Source of the DNA: Streptomyces griseoviridis
GTDB lineage: Bacteria > Actinomycetota > Actinomycetes > Streptomycetales > Streptomycetaceae
Direction of reading: 5' to 3'
NCBI RefSeq assembly: GCF_005222485.1
Contig: NZ_CP029078.1
Span: forward strand, 7,193,501 to 7,257,500
DNA: 64,000 nucleotides
Numbering within the stretch: the stretch's first letter is position 1; each line of letters starts with the position of its first letter. The notes under the pieces were generated by a model, which had not been told where the DNA came from, searched no databases, and saw nothing but the letters and a program-made list of their open reading frames with translations. A program made the position numbers and the translations under genes. Of this stretch, positions 24,871-34,106 are shown one piece after another.

Positions 24871-25443
24871 ATGAGACTGGCCATCCGTGCCTCTCTGGTA
24901 GCTGTTGCTCTCGTCGGGGCCGTCGCTGCGCCGGCGGGCGCGGCCTCCCAGGATCAACCACGTTCCGAAGCAGAGCCGCTGGCCGCGCAGTCCACCGTGG
25001 TGAGCGGGACGGGCGGTCTCAGTGTCGCCGCCAAAGCCGCGAGCGGGACCGAAGAGGTCCTGAAGGCCGACACCGCCGCTGCGGTCGCTGCCGCCAACGT
25101 GTGCGGATCGGGCTATACCATCTCCGTGAGCGCCGCGCGGTACGGCACCTACGGCACCGTGTACACGTGGTGGAACGGCACCTACAGCGGTAGCAACACT
25201 CTGTACGACCGGCCCATCTGCGCCGTCTTCTTCAACGACACCGGCATCACGCACTACATGGGCGTCCGGCTCAAGGACAACTACACTTCCACCGCGGACT
25301 CCGAGGACTTCGGCGCCTTCTCCCAGTACGCCGGTCCCGTCTACCAGAGCAAGGGTTACTGCGGCCAGGTGTACTCCTACATGGAGGACGCCACCGGCAA
25401 GGTCCTGGTCGACAACTACCTCGGCGTCGGAACATGCGACTGA
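24871..25443 (+). CDS. SapA-like secreted protein (spore-associated protein A family)
   Basis: A 190-residue precursor with a Sec signal peptide (basic start, hydrophobic core, cut near AGAASQ). The mature part has four cysteines (VCGSGY, PICAVF, GYCGQV, GTCD), suitable for two disulfides. NVCGSGYTIS and the later DSEDFGAFSQYAGPV match the pattern of Streptomyces spore-associated protein A. ATG 24871 was chosen because the signal peptide starts there. Its stop overlaps the next start by 10 bases. It is probably found at the cell or spore surface; the molecular role of SapA proteins is not known. Confidence 0.65.
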   Translation: MRLAIRASLVAVALVGAVAAPAGAASQDQPRSEAEPLAAQSTVVSGTGGLSVAAKAASGTEEVLKADTAAAVAAANVCGSGYTISVSAARYGTYGTVYTWWNGTYSGSNTLYDRPICAVFFNDTGITHYMGVRLKDNYTSTADSEDFGAFSQYAGPVYQSKGYCGQVYSYMEDATGKVLVDNYLGVGTCD

Positions 25444-25973
25444 CGCACCTCCCCTCCCGCCCGCTCCGCCACGGCCCGGCCACACCATGGAAGGGCCGGG
25501 GCATGTCCGGCCTCACCCTACTGCTCCTGACGACCGGTTGCGGCGCCGGGGAGGATAACGCCCACCCCCCTGAGACGCCGACCGCGGTGGTCTCTCTGTC
25601 GGCGCGCCCGGACACGCCGACCGCCGCCGCCACCTCTGGGGAACCGGCGGAGGACGCCGAGCCTACGCCCTTCTTCTCGCGGGACGGTGCGACCAAGGTG
25701 CTCTTCTACGGCAACCTGAAGGTGTCCGCCACCCCGGAGGCTGACGGTGTGCGGACCACGGTCACCGTGCGCAACGACACCGAGGACAGCGCCAACTACT
25801 ACATCGAGATCAGCGTCGGGAACAGCGTCGACTGGGTAGCCTCGAACACCTACCGCCTGACCGATGTGCCTGCCCATGACAGCGACAGCCAAACCAGCAC
25901 TATTGGCGGCGTCCATCTCGGGCCCATTCCGCAGCACCCGAAGATCTACGTAGACCAGATGGAGCAGTACTGA
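25434..25973 (+). CDS. Secreted lipoprotein of unknown function
   Basis: A 179-residue precursor. The lipobox LTTGC falls at residue 36 after a hydrophobic LLLL stretch, with a long basic leader; ATG 25503 would give a shorter, more usual signal. A threonine/proline/alanine-rich linker follows, then a beta-rich domain (TTVTVRNDTEDSANYYIEIS). ATG 25434 overlaps the SapA-like gene, so both are probably translated together. No family is recognised. Confidence 0.6.
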   Translation: MRLTHLPSRPLRHGPATPWKGRGMSGLTLLLLTTGCGAGEDNAHPPETPTAVVSLSARPDTPTAAATSGEPAEDAEPTPFFSRDGATKVLFYGNLKVSATPEADGVRTTVTVRNDTEDSANYYIEISVGNSVDWVASNTYRLTDVPAHDSDSQTSTIGGVHLGPIPQHPKIYVDQMEQY

Positions 25974-26074
25974 ATCGGGATGCGGCGTCTACCGGCCCGA
26001 GGAGGCGCTGTCACGAAAGATGCACCACGGTCGCGTCGATCGACATTCGCTTCAACCGCCTCACCGCCACCGAA

Positions 26075-27088
26075 GTGCCCGGGGAGGACACGGGCGGCCT
26101 CGACGCTGATCACATACCTCTGGCGTTCCCTCCAGGACGCCGACCACAAGATGTTCCCCTGAACGGGGTCGAGGCCGCCGGCGTGTACTGCAAGGCCCGC
26201 CTCGCGTCCGACGAGTCGGTCCGCTCATCCCCGGTCGGCGACAGCACCGGAGCCGTCTCCCGGCCCCCGGTGATCGCGGCCTCTTCCGGCGTGCTCGCCG
26301 TAGCCAGACCACACTTCATTCAGGGCCGCGGTTACGACCCGTTCCACGACGCACACCACCAGTCTGTCGCTGTGATCGGGTCATGGACGGCTGCCCGTCC
26401 GGGCACGCTCCGTACCCAGCCCGCCCTCTTCATCGGCAACACCGCGTTCACGGTGGTCGACATCTTCGACCACATCAAGCGCATGCCAGATCTCCTGCTG
26501 TCCATCATCATCCCCAGAACCACCGCGGAAGGAATCTGGGGACCCCCGCAAGACGAGCGGGCAAAGATGCTCGTCTCCACGCAATTGGGAGCCGCCTCCC
26601 AGGTCGCGCAGGAGGCAGCCCTGGCCCTGCGGCCCGACCACCCCGAGTACCTGGGCGCCCTTCCCCCGCCAAATCCCAAGGCCCGTCGCAACGCCGTCAG
26701 TAGCGACCTGGGGCCGCTGTTCCTGCTGATGTCGATCGTCTGCCTCGTGATCGAGGCGGTCGGGATCGCCAACACCCCCCTGGTTGCGGTCATGGAGCGC
26801 GTCGGCGAGATCGGGCTGCGGCGCGCCCTTGGGGCCCGCGCCCTCCACATCACCTGGCAGTTCCTGCCCGAATCCGCTGCCCTCGGCCTGGTAGGCGGGA
26901 CTGCCGGAACATCACTGGGCACAGCAGTTGTCGTCGGCGTCTCGTTCCACAACGAATGGACGCCCGTTCTTGACGTGGCGACCCTCGCCGCTGCCCCCGC
27001 ACTCGGGCTCGCCACCGGTCTCCTCGTCGGCCTGTACTCGTCCTGGCGCGCAAGCCGCATCCAACCCGTCGAAGCACTGCGGAACTGA
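26075..27088 (+). pseudogene. Truncated FtsX/MacB-type ABC permease
   Basis: The C-terminal two thirds are a recognisable FtsX-like permease: hydrophobic segments LFLLMSIVCLVIEAVGIANT, SAALGLVGGTAGTSLGTAVV and LAAAPALGLATGLLVGLY, and the closing motif SWRASRIQPVEALRN. VMERVGEIGLRRALGA is the typical coupling helix. The first membrane helix and the beginning of the periplasmic-type domain are missing, and the first 80 codons look scrambled. No ATPase partner lies nearby. It is probably a relic, although ATG 26075 would allow a product. Confidence 0.65.
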
Positions 27089-27158
27089 CCTCACCTCCCT
27101 GGCGCGGTCCGCCCGGATGGCGCCGCTTGCACCTGGTTTCACGCGAAAGGAAACAGCT

Positions 27159-29582
27159 GTGGCAGACGAACAAGTCCTCAGAGCCCAGAAGTGGGTCAAC
27201 TCCAACTACGGCAGCGTCGCCGGCTACGTCGCCTGCCCGGAGAACGGCCAGACCGGCTGGGGGACCATGAACTCCCTGGTCATGGCACTTCAGCACGAAC
27301 TCGGCATCAGCCCTGTCGTGGCGTCCTTCGGCCCCACCACGGCGTCGAAGTTCGCCGCCCTCGGCGACATCGGCTTCGAGTGGGACACCAACCGCAACAT
27401 CGTTGCCATCCTCGAATACGCCCTGTGGTGCAAGGGCTACTGGGCCGTCGAGCCAGGCAGTGAGGGCTGGTTCACCGGCGTAACCCGTGATGCCGTCTCA
27501 AAGCTGCGGTCCAACATGGGCATTGGTGGCGAAGGGGTCATCAACGTCCAGGTCGCCAAGGCCTTGATGAACATGGACGCCTACATTGTCGTGGCGGGCG
27601 GAACTGACGGGATCCGCGAGATCCAGCAGTGGCTCAACGGCCGCTACTGGACCAAGAGCGCCTACAGCATCGGCCCGTGCGACGGCATCTACTCCCGCGA
27701 CGTCCAGAAGTCACTGATGATCGCCCTGCAGTACGAGCTGGGCATCGCCGCTCCGAACGGTAACTTCGGGCCAGCCACCCAGGCAGGGTTGCAGTCCCAC
27801 ACGCTCACCCAGGGCGACTCCGGAGTCTTCGTCCAACTCTTCTCCGCCATATGCCTCTTCAACTCGCCCACCTACGATAGCGACGGCAACGACGTCAACA
27901 CGACATGGCGCTCCTCCTACGACTCCGGGCTCACCCAGTGGGTCCAACTGTTTCAGCGATTCAACAAGTTGACCGTGAACGGGAACGGTGACTACGCGAC
28001 ATGGGCACAGCTTCTAGTCTCCATGGGAGACCCGGATCGTGCTGTGACCGGCTCGGATACGCGGTACGAGATCACCAGCTCCCGCGCCAAGTGGCTGTTC
28101 GACAACGGTTACCGATTCGTCGGCCGTTACATATACGACCCGCCCGGTTCCACTCTCGACAAGGAGATCAAGCCGGGTGAACTGAACGTCATCTTCGGCG
28201 CTGGCCTCAAGGTCTTCCCGATCTACCAGGACAATGCCCGCCAGCTTGCGGACTTCACCTACACCAACGGCTACTCACACGGTCTGAACGCACACAAGTG
28301 CGCCTCCGACTACGGCTTCAACCGCGGCACCACCATCTACTTCGCCGTCGACTACGACGCGACCGGCGAGGAGATCGCCAGCTCCATTGTGCCGTACTTC
28401 CACGGCGTGCAGGCAGCCCTGGCCAGCCAAGGAAAGAAGTACACGCATGGTGTGTACGGGTCCAGGAACGTCTGCAGCACCGTGAGCAACAAGACGTTCG
28501 CCCGTTACTCCTTTATTTCCGGCATGTCCTATGGGTTCTCCGGAAACCTCGGCTTCCCCATCCCCAGGAACTGGACCTTCAACCAGATCAAGGAATTCCA
28601 CGTCACCAACGGCTCCGACGGGTTCGATCTGGACAACGACGCGGTCTCCGGCCTCGACCGCGGCGTCTCGTCGGTGAGCGACGCCGGTGGCCCTGCCGAC
28701 GACTTCATCGCCTACGTCCAAAAGCTGTACGACCTGGCGGGCTCCTACGGTGCCAGCGGCCAGAAGCGCAGTCAGCTCGTCATGGAGTACATCCGCCACC
28801 ACTCGTACGGCGATAAGGACCTCGAGAACAAGGTCGGCTGGTGGTACCTCATCGGCTCGTACGACAGCGGGTTCGTCGACTACTGCAACTCCAACGGCAT
28901 GAGCGTCAAGGCCCTGTTCACCGATCCCTTCACCGGCTACCAGCTCGGCGCCGAGCACATGATGGCCACGGCCAACGCCCACCTCCTGACGGCGCAGCCG
29001 GACAACAAGAAATCGGCCAACGGGGGCGATGTCGGCGGTTGGGCGGGCGACTTGATGACGTTCTGGGCTGATTGGCGTAACTCCCAGCAGGAGTATGCCG
29101 ATCCGCTGCAGTTCGCCCACGCCAAACTTGCGGTACCCGGAGTCAATTCATCGTTCGGATTCAACGACCTCATCGAGGACGCCGACGGATACCTTCTCGC
29201 CCGGGTCGTAAATGGCGGCAAGACCATCGTCGATGCTGTGAGGGACCACTATAACGGCGGCGGCGGCCTCAAGCGCTTCAACGACTACTTCGCCAACAGG
29301 TGGGGCAACGCCACCGACTGCAAGACTTCCGCGCACAACGCCTTGACCGCGGTGGACGCGACGCTATCCGTCGCTCAGCTCCAACTCATCACCCTCGCCG
29401 GAGTGGTGTCTCCGAGCGACTACCAAAACCTCCCCGGCGGCGGTGACAAGCTCAGCAACTTCGAGCAGGGCTTCGTTGACGCACTGCTGGCCCGTATGGG
29501 AACGGAGACCACCAAGCTGTCCCTGTACCAGGCGAACCACAAAAAGTACCTCAAGGCAGCCCGCTCACGTGCCGCCCAGTGA
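27159..29582 (+). CDS. Peptidoglycan-binding / DUF1906 (glycoside-hydrolase-like) protein
   Basis: An 807-residue protein from GTG 27159, with GAAAGGA about 8 bases before it. Residues 1-290 contain at least three peptidoglycan-binding-like repeats (WGTMNSLVMALQHELGI, VQKSLMIALQYELGI, LTQWVQLFQRFNKLTVNG). Residues 305-505 are a DUF1906 / Rv2525c-type TIM-barrel domain (YRFVGRYIYDP, TIYFAVDYDATGEEI, HGVYGS). The last 280 residues are a helical domain I cannot name. No signal peptide is seen, which is odd for a wall-binding protein. It heads a three-gene cassette with a membrane protein and a Tat-exported M15-like protein. Confidence 0.8.
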   Translation: MADEQVLRAQKWVNSNYGSVAGYVACPENGQTGWGTMNSLVMALQHELGISPVVASFGPTTASKFAALGDIGFEWDTNRNIVAILEYALWCKGYWAVEPGSEGWFTGVTRDAVSKLRSNMGIGGEGVINVQVAKALMNMDAYIVVAGGTDGIREIQQWLNGRYWTKSAYSIGPCDGIYSRDVQKSLMIALQYELGIAAPNGNFGPATQAGLQSHTLTQGDSGVFVQLFSAICLFNSPTYDSDGNDVNTTWRSSYDSGLTQWVQLFQRFNKLTVNGNGDYATWAQLLVSMGDPDRAVTGSDTRYEITSSRAKWLFDNGYRFVGRYIYDPPGSTLDKEIKPGELNVIFGAGLKVFPIYQDNARQLADFTYTNGYSHGLNAHKCASDYGFNRGTTIYFAVDYDATGEEIASSIVPYFHGVQAALASQGKKYTHGVYGSRNVCSTVSNKTFARYSFISGMSYGFSGNLGFPIPRNWTFNQIKEFHVTNGSDGFDLDNDAVSGLDRGVSSVSDAGGPADDFIAYVQKLYDLAGSYGASGQKRSQLVMEYIRHHSYGDKDLENKVGWWYLIGSYDSGFVDYCNSNGMSVKALFTDPFTGYQLGAEHMMATANAHLLTAQPDNKKSANGGDVGGWAGDLMTFWADWRNSQQEYADPLQFAHAKLAVPGVNSSFGFNDLIEDADGYLLARVVNGGKTIVDAVRDHYNGGGGLKRFNDYFANRWGNATDCKTSAHNALTAVDATLSVAQLQLITLAGVVSPSDYQNLPGGGDKLSNFEQGFVDALLARMGTETTKLSLYQANHKKYLKAARSRAAQ

Positions 29583-29601
29583 CGACGGATAGAACTACGA
29601 A

Positions 29602-30051
29602 ATGAAACAAGCCGGAGCCCTTATCGCCGCAGTGATCCTCGTCGTCTGGTTGGTGTGGAACCTGTGGAATGTCTTCCGCATCGTGACCGGACTTCGAGAC
29701 CGATCATGGCGGCGCCCGCTGTGGTGGGCACGCGTGTGCTCTGTCTCTCTCTTCGCGGGCCTCTTGGTGTGGATCTGGGGCGTGTTCAGAACAGGGCTCG
29801 ATGTCCGCGAAACCTGCCAGTTCGTCCATCACGTGCACTACGACAGGGTGTACAGGGATGCGCATGCTGCGGAGTTCCAGAAGTTCTTCCCACTGCACAA
29901 CAGGTGCAATGCAAACTTCGATCTGGTTCCCGCATGGGTCAATCCGTCCCTTGTGGCGTGCGCCGTCATCTCCATCGTCGCCATTGCCGTCCTCGTGAAG
30001 TTCGGCATCACGCACCTGAATCGCTTGCCCCGAAAGGAAAGTCAGTCATGA
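29602..30051 (+). CDS. Small membrane protein in the cell-wall cassette
   Basis: A 149-residue protein with three hydrophobic segments: residues 5-25 (LIAAVILVVWLVWNLW), 44-64 (VCSVSLFAGLLVWIWG) and 113-133 (SLVACAVISIVAIAVLV). Between the second and third is a histidine- and charge-rich loop with two cysteines, probably outside the membrane. It starts 20 bases after the DUF1906 gene and overlaps the next start by ATGA. No family is recognised. Position and size recall a holin or export helper, but nothing proves that. Confidence 0.65.
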   Translation: MKQAGALIAAVILVVWLVWNLWNVFRIVTGLRDRSWRRPLWWARVCSVSLFAGLLVWIWGVFRTGLDVRETCQFVHHVHYDRVYRDAHAAEFQKFFPLHNRCNANFDLVPAWVNPSLVACAVISIVAIAVLVKFGITHLNRLPRKESQS

Positions 30052-30710
30052 CCCAGACTGGTCTGTCACGACGCCGGTTCATCGGCGCCACGTCCGGCGC
30101 TGCGGCAGCCGCAACACTCGTCAACCTCAGCGGAACCGCAGTGGCTTCCGCCGACACTCGCACGTGGAAGAGCGCAACGTCGAAGAACGGCTGGTCCGTC
30201 CTGGACGAGGCAACAGTATTCACCATTGAGGGCAGCGGCCGGAACGTCTCACTCGCTAAGGGCGACGCGGCCACGATCCTGCTGCACGTGGCCCGCAGAT
30301 TTCACTACGAGATCGACTCCCTGCGGGCCGGTGACGTTCACGGTTGGACCATCAACCGTGATGTGGCCGAAGCATACGAGTCGAACTACCTGTCCGGAAG
30401 CGCGATAGCAATCCGGCCCGTCGCGTATCCGGTCGGCGCGAAGGACAACCTGTACCCGAACGAACTCGTCGTCGTCCGCGACATCCTCGCTGAACTTGAT
30501 GGCGTCGTGGCCTGGGGCGGTGACTTCAAGACGCCGAAGGAATCCCACTTCGAGATCGCGCTCAAGCCCAGCCACCCCCGTGTAAAGGGGGTGGCTCGCA
30601 AGATACTCGGGTGGAACGACGGCCCGGGCAACGCCGGTGCCGGCGCAACCGACGCCTTTGACCCGAAGCGCCTCAAGGTATCTCGCACGTTCAGGCAACG
30701 CACGTCTTGA
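30048..30710 (+). CDS. Tat-exported M15-like protein lacking zinc ligands
   Basis: A 220-residue precursor starting at ATG 30048 inside the preceding stop. SRRRFIGATSG is a twin-arginine signal, cut near ASADT. The mature part follows the M15_4 (D-Ala-D-Ala carboxypeptidase) layout: the zinc motif S-x-H-x-x-G-x-A-x-D appears as SNYLSGSAIAI, so the histidine and aspartate are replaced, while VAWGGDFKTPKESHFEI keeps the last histidine. It is therefore probably a wall-binding pseudo-peptidase or works differently. The cassette context supports a cell-wall role. Confidence 0.7.
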   Translation: MTQTGLSRRRFIGATSGAAAAATLVNLSGTAVASADTRTWKSATSKNGWSVLDEATVFTIEGSGRNVSLAKGDAATILLHVARRFHYEIDSLRAGDVHGWTINRDVAEAYESNYLSGSAIAIRPVAYPVGAKDNLYPNELVVVRDILAELDGVVAWGGDFKTPKESHFEIALKPSHPRVKGVARKILGWNDGPGNAGAGATDAFDPKRLKVSRTFRQRTS

Positions 30711-30850
30711 CTGGTTTGGTGGTCTCGCTCCCGCGAATTGATCTTGGCGTCCAACTGGTTGCTCATTGAGTAGGGTCGGGGACTGGCGCGGTGGCCCGTG
30801 AGGGCTCCGTTTCCAGCCCCGCCCGTCAAGTGAAGTAGGCCGCTGACGAG

Positions 30851-31156
30851 GTGTCCGTGGCGTTTTCCAACCGGCGCTGGCGTTGCAGCCGTCATGGGAC
30901 GGACGCACAGCACGCTGATAAGCAGATGGAGGCTCGGCAGAGCTGGGATGCTCTCAAATTCGACCTCTGTACCACCGTAGACAGCGGCTACCGCCTGTTC
31001 GGGCTGCCGTTCCTTACCAGGGGTGAGGCGGACGAGTTGGAGAGGGAGTTGCTGGTTGAGGTCAAAGCCACCGATCCCACGGCCGCTGCCTCGGCGCGCA
31101 AGAACCTACACGCCATCCTGAAGGCGTGTGCTGGACGCATCGACGTCTTGGCCTAG
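30851..31156 (+). CDS. Hypothetical 101-residue protein
   Basis: Starts at GTG 30851; a second in-frame ATG at 30926 gives a shorter and perhaps better protein. The C-terminal half is a regular helical sequence (EADELERELLVEVKA, SARKNLHAILKACAG). No family is recognised. It stands between the cell-wall cassette and the NUDIX/ABC genes on the opposite strand and may be a leftover of a larger gene. Confidence 0.35.
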   Translation: MSVAFSNRRWRCSRHGTDAQHADKQMEARQSWDALKFDLCTTVDSGYRLFGLPFLTRGEADELERELLVEVKATDPTAAASARKNLHAILKACAGRIDVLA

Positions 31157-31240
31157 CAGCTCCATGCATCGGCGCTCCTTCCTGACGGTCGCTTCCCTCA
31201 CTTGCCCGCAGAAGCTCGACAGGACTACCAGTCGATCACG

Positions 31241-31633
31241 TCACCTCGCTCCGAGTAGCAGGGTGTGAACACCGACTCTTCCCCAGTCTGGGGCGCCGAG
31301 GAACTGCGGCGTGAGACAGAGGTCGCCCGGTCGCAGGCCGGTCTCCTCGCACACTTCCCGCAGCGCTGCGGCCACCAGCGTCCGGTCCCCCTCCATATGG
31401 CCCCCCGGGTTGAGGAGTAGCCCGGTGCTGCGGTGCCCGATGTGCAGCACGCGCTGTTCACGGTCGATGACCGCCGCGCCGCACGTGACGTGGCCGGGGA
31501 GCGTCGCGCGGTCGGCCGGGTCGGCGGCGCCGTCCAGGAGGGACATCAGCCCGGCGAGTGAGTCCCGCTCGTGCGGATGCCGGGCCAGGTACGCCTCGGT
31601 GGTCGTGCGGATGGAGGAGCGGGTGAGGGGCAC
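31241..31633 (-). CDS. NUDIX hydrolase, probably C-terminally truncated
   Basis: A 130-residue protein from GTG 31633, with GAGGTGA upstream. The NUDIX helix is visible as GGHMEGDRTLV, then AALREVCEETGL, carrying R-E-x-x-E-E-x-G; the glutamate expected before the seven-residue spacer is an arginine. Only about 30 residues follow the box, fewer than in typical members. The stop after TLLLGAR therefore probably reflects a lost C-terminus. It follows the ABC transporter gene by about 95 bases on the same strand and may share its transcript. Confidence 0.65.
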   Translation of the reverse strand: MPLTRSSIRTTTEAYLARHPHERDSLAGLMSLLDGAADPADRATLPGHVTCGAAVIDREQRVLHIGHRSTGLLLNPGGHMEGDRTLVAAALREVCEETGLRPGDLCLTPQFLGAPDWGRVGVHTLLLGAR

Positions 31634-31728
31634 GTCATCACCTCGGGACGGCGGAAGAGGGGCGGAGAGGTCCGCGGCGGTGGGGGCGGTCGGTTCGGCG
31701 GGGCGCGCGGGAGTGGCGCGGGGGCGGC

Positions 31729-33717
31729 TCACGCGGGGGTCCCGTGCTTGTCGCCGTCCGGCTCGGACGTGATCTGGTAGGACAGCAACTGCTGGAAGAG
31801 ACCGGGCTGTTGGGAGAGCTGGGCGTAGCTGCCCTCCTGGACGATCCTGCCTTCGTCGAGGACCACGATGCGGTCGGCGATGGCGACGTTGGTGATGCGG
31901 TGGGTCACCAGCAGCACCGCCCGGTCCCGCGCGAGGGTCCGCAGCCGCTGGAAGACGCGGTATTCGGCGCGGGGGTCGAGGTTGGCCGTCGGCTCGTCGA
32001 GGACCAGCAGACCGGCCGGGCGGAAGAACGCCCTGGCCAGAGCGATGCGCTGCCACTGGCCGCCGCTCAGTTCCTCCCCGTTGAGCCACTCGCGGGCCAG
32101 GAGGGTGTCCAGGCCGGCGCCGAGTTTGTCGACGACCTCGTCGGCGTCGGCCGCCTCGCACGCCTCGCGGACCGCTTGGTCGCCGCGCGCGGTAGGCTGT
32201 CCCTGGGTGACGTTCTCGCGCACCGTCAGCGGCCAGTGCGCGTAGTTCTGCGGCACGAGGGCGACCTGCTTCCACAGGGCCTGCGGATCGGCATCGACGG
32301 TGGGGACGCCGTCCCACAGAACCTGCCCGCCGGTGGGCAGGTACAGGCCACTGACCAGCTTCGACAGCGTCGATTTGCCCGAGCCGTTGAAGCCCACGAG
32401 CGCGGTGACCTCGCCGCGGCGCAGGGTGAGGGAGACGCCGGACAGGGCGTCACGGTCCTTGCCGGCGTAGCGGTGGGTGACTGCCTTGACCTCGATCGTC
32501 TCCGGGGCCGTGGGGTGGTGCGGGCCGCGGCGCATGCGGAAGCCGCCGGCCTTGTCGAGGAAGCCGGTCCAGTCGTCCATGTACAGCCCGGTCCGCACCG
32601 CGCGGGCGCCGACGGCCACCAGGCCGCGGACCGACATGCCGACGGTCTGCAGGGCGAAGACCGCGGTGCCGGCATGTCCGACGGTGATCCGGCCTGTCGC
32701 GAGCAGCCACACGACCGCCGCCCACACCACGGCCGACCCCAGGCCCCCGCACGCCGCGCCGACCAGGGACATCCGGGCGCCCTGGTCGGCCGCCGCCCGG
32801 TCCTCGCGGTTGATCCGGGCGACAGTGCCGCGGTAGCGGTCGGAGAGGAAGTCGGCCATGGTCCCGGCGCGGATCTGGTCGGCGGCGTCCTTGGTGTAGA
32901 TGTGCCAGCGCAGCACGGACAGCATCCGGTTGTCGCCGTTGCTGCGGAGGTTCGCCAGGTAGCGGGCGCGCGCGGCGCTGACCTGGGCGACAGCCTGCGG
33001 GAGGCTGGCGGCGACGAGGAGGGGGAGGAGCATCCAGTGCACGCCCGCCAGGACGACGGCTCCGGCGAGGAAGGCTGCGGCCGAGGCGATCAGGTCCTGG
33101 CCCTCGTTGATCAGGTCGCCGGTGACCTGGGCGCCGCGATCGGCGGCCTCGCGGTCCCGGTTGAAGTCGGGGTCGTCGTACGCGCACAGCTCGGCCTCCG
33201 TGCAGCCGGTGAGCAGCAACTGCTCGGCCTCGCGGGACATCAGCGGCCCCAGCCGGGAGGAGAGCCAGTTGACGGTGATGCCCAGGAGCGCGCGCACGCC
33301 GGCGGCCCCGGCGAGCAGGGCGACGGAGGGCCACGCCTGAAGCAGCCGGTGGTAGACGTCTCCGTCGCGCAGCAGGGCTGTCAGGGTGCCGGCGATGGCG
33401 ACCAGGCCCAGCGCCTGCGTCACGCCGGTGACCAATTGGCACAGCAGGAGGCCGACGGTCGCCCGCCGGTCGACACGCCAGGCCAGGGCCAGCGAGCGGC
33501 GGACCAACTGCGGCAGACGGCGGGCCATGTCCCGCATCCGGATCGAGCGGCCGGCCGCCTCGCGGCTGCCGGTTACGTCGACGAACCGCATCTGCCCCTC
33601 GGGCGTCGGCGCGGTGGCCGCCGCCGAGGGGGCGGACGGGGAGGGGACAGGGGACGGCGCGGTGGTGGTGCGCGGTCCCGGCACGCTGTCGGCTGATGCA
33701 TCGGTGGGCTCGCTCAT
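31729..33717 (-). CDS. Fused ABC transporter, permease plus ATPase
   Basis: A 662-residue half-transporter. A proline/serine/alanine-rich N-terminal tail precedes the type IV exporter membrane domain, with about six helices over residues 90-370. The ATPase has Walker A GFNGSGKST, the Q-loop in ALVPQN, signature LSGGQWQR, Walker B LLVLDEPT and the H-loop LLVTHR. ATG 33717 (MSEPTD) is favoured; ATG 33726 is possible. It may form a homodimer exporter. Such genes often accompany modified-peptide clusters, but no precursor or modifying enzyme was found beside it. Confidence 0.88.
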   Translation of the reverse strand: MSEPTDASADSVPGPRTTTAPSPVPSPSAPSAAATAPTPEGQMRFVDVTGSREAAGRSIRMRDMARRLPQLVRRSLALAWRVDRRATVGLLLCQLVTGVTQALGLVAIAGTLTALLRDGDVYHRLLQAWPSVALLAGAAGVRALLGITVNWLSSRLGPLMSREAEQLLLTGCTEAELCAYDDPDFNRDREAADRGAQVTGDLINEGQDLIASAAAFLAGAVVLAGVHWMLLPLLVAASLPQAVAQVSAARARYLANLRSNGDNRMLSVLRWHIYTKDAADQIRAGTMADFLSDRYRGTVARINREDRAAADQGARMSLVGAACGGLGSAVVWAAVVWLLATGRITVGHAGTAVFALQTVGMSVRGLVAVGARAVRTGLYMDDWTGFLDKAGGFRMRRGPHHPTAPETIEVKAVTHRYAGKDRDALSGVSLTLRRGEVTALVGFNGSGKSTLSKLVSGLYLPTGGQVLWDGVPTVDADPQALWKQVALVPQNYAHWPLTVRENVTQGQPTARGDQAVREACEAADADEVVDKLGAGLDTLLAREWLNGEELSGGQWQRIALARAFFRPAGLLVLDEPTANLDPRAEYRVFQRLRTLARDRAVLLVTHRITNVAIADRIVVLDEGRIVQEGSYAQLSQQPGLFQQLLSYQITSEPDGDKHGTPA

Positions 33718-34106
33718 GCCGCCCACCCCGTATCCGGGCGTTCTGAGGTGCGGGTGCTGTCAACGCCGTGGGTGGGCCGGCCGGGCCGCCGTTCGATTCC
33801 GGGAGGCTGATGCAAGGGGGCGAGGGTGGGGTGCATGGCGTCCTCCGTCTGAGCGCGGGTGTGGCACTGATGCTCTAAAAACGCGGTGGATCTGGTCCCG
33901 TCACGGCCCGATCGGAGGGGATTCGATGAACGCGAGTTCAAATGCCGGGGTCGGGCCGTGCGGGCTCTGGGGTGTCGCCGCTCAAACTCGTTCGATCAGG
34001 TCGGGTCACTCCTCCGGGGGATTGCGGACGGCACGGACCGGGCCGAGGCGCGCGATGGCGGCGGCCCCGAGGCAGCTTCTCGGGGCTTCAAGGGCTGGAG
34101 CGCCGG
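33718..34106. other. Intergenic region, no gene recognised
   Basis: It contains the promoter side of the ABC transporter gene (first 150 bases) and the 3' side of the AlkC-like relic. I see no convincing reading frame, RNA gene or strong palindrome. Confidence 0.4.

Noticed and set aside
24871..25443. Lantibiotic or SapB-type precursor
   Set aside because: The product is a 190-residue Sec-secreted protein with a SapA-like pattern; no lanthipeptide synthetase or protease gene is adjacent.
27159..30710. Phage lysis cassette (endolysin, holin, peptidase)
   Set aside because: No other phage gene is nearby, the middle protein has a long outside loop unlike small holins, and the last protein has a Tat signal and lacks the zinc ligands.
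31744..33696. A 650-codon open frame antisense to the ABC transporter
   Set aside because: It is a shadow of the GC-rich codon pattern of the transporter gene, with no domain motif, whereas the minus strand has all ABC motifs.
31729..33717. ABC exporter as part of a peptide-antibiotic cluster
   Set aside because: No precursor peptide, cyclase or modification enzyme was found within several kb; the only neighbour is a NUDIX gene.
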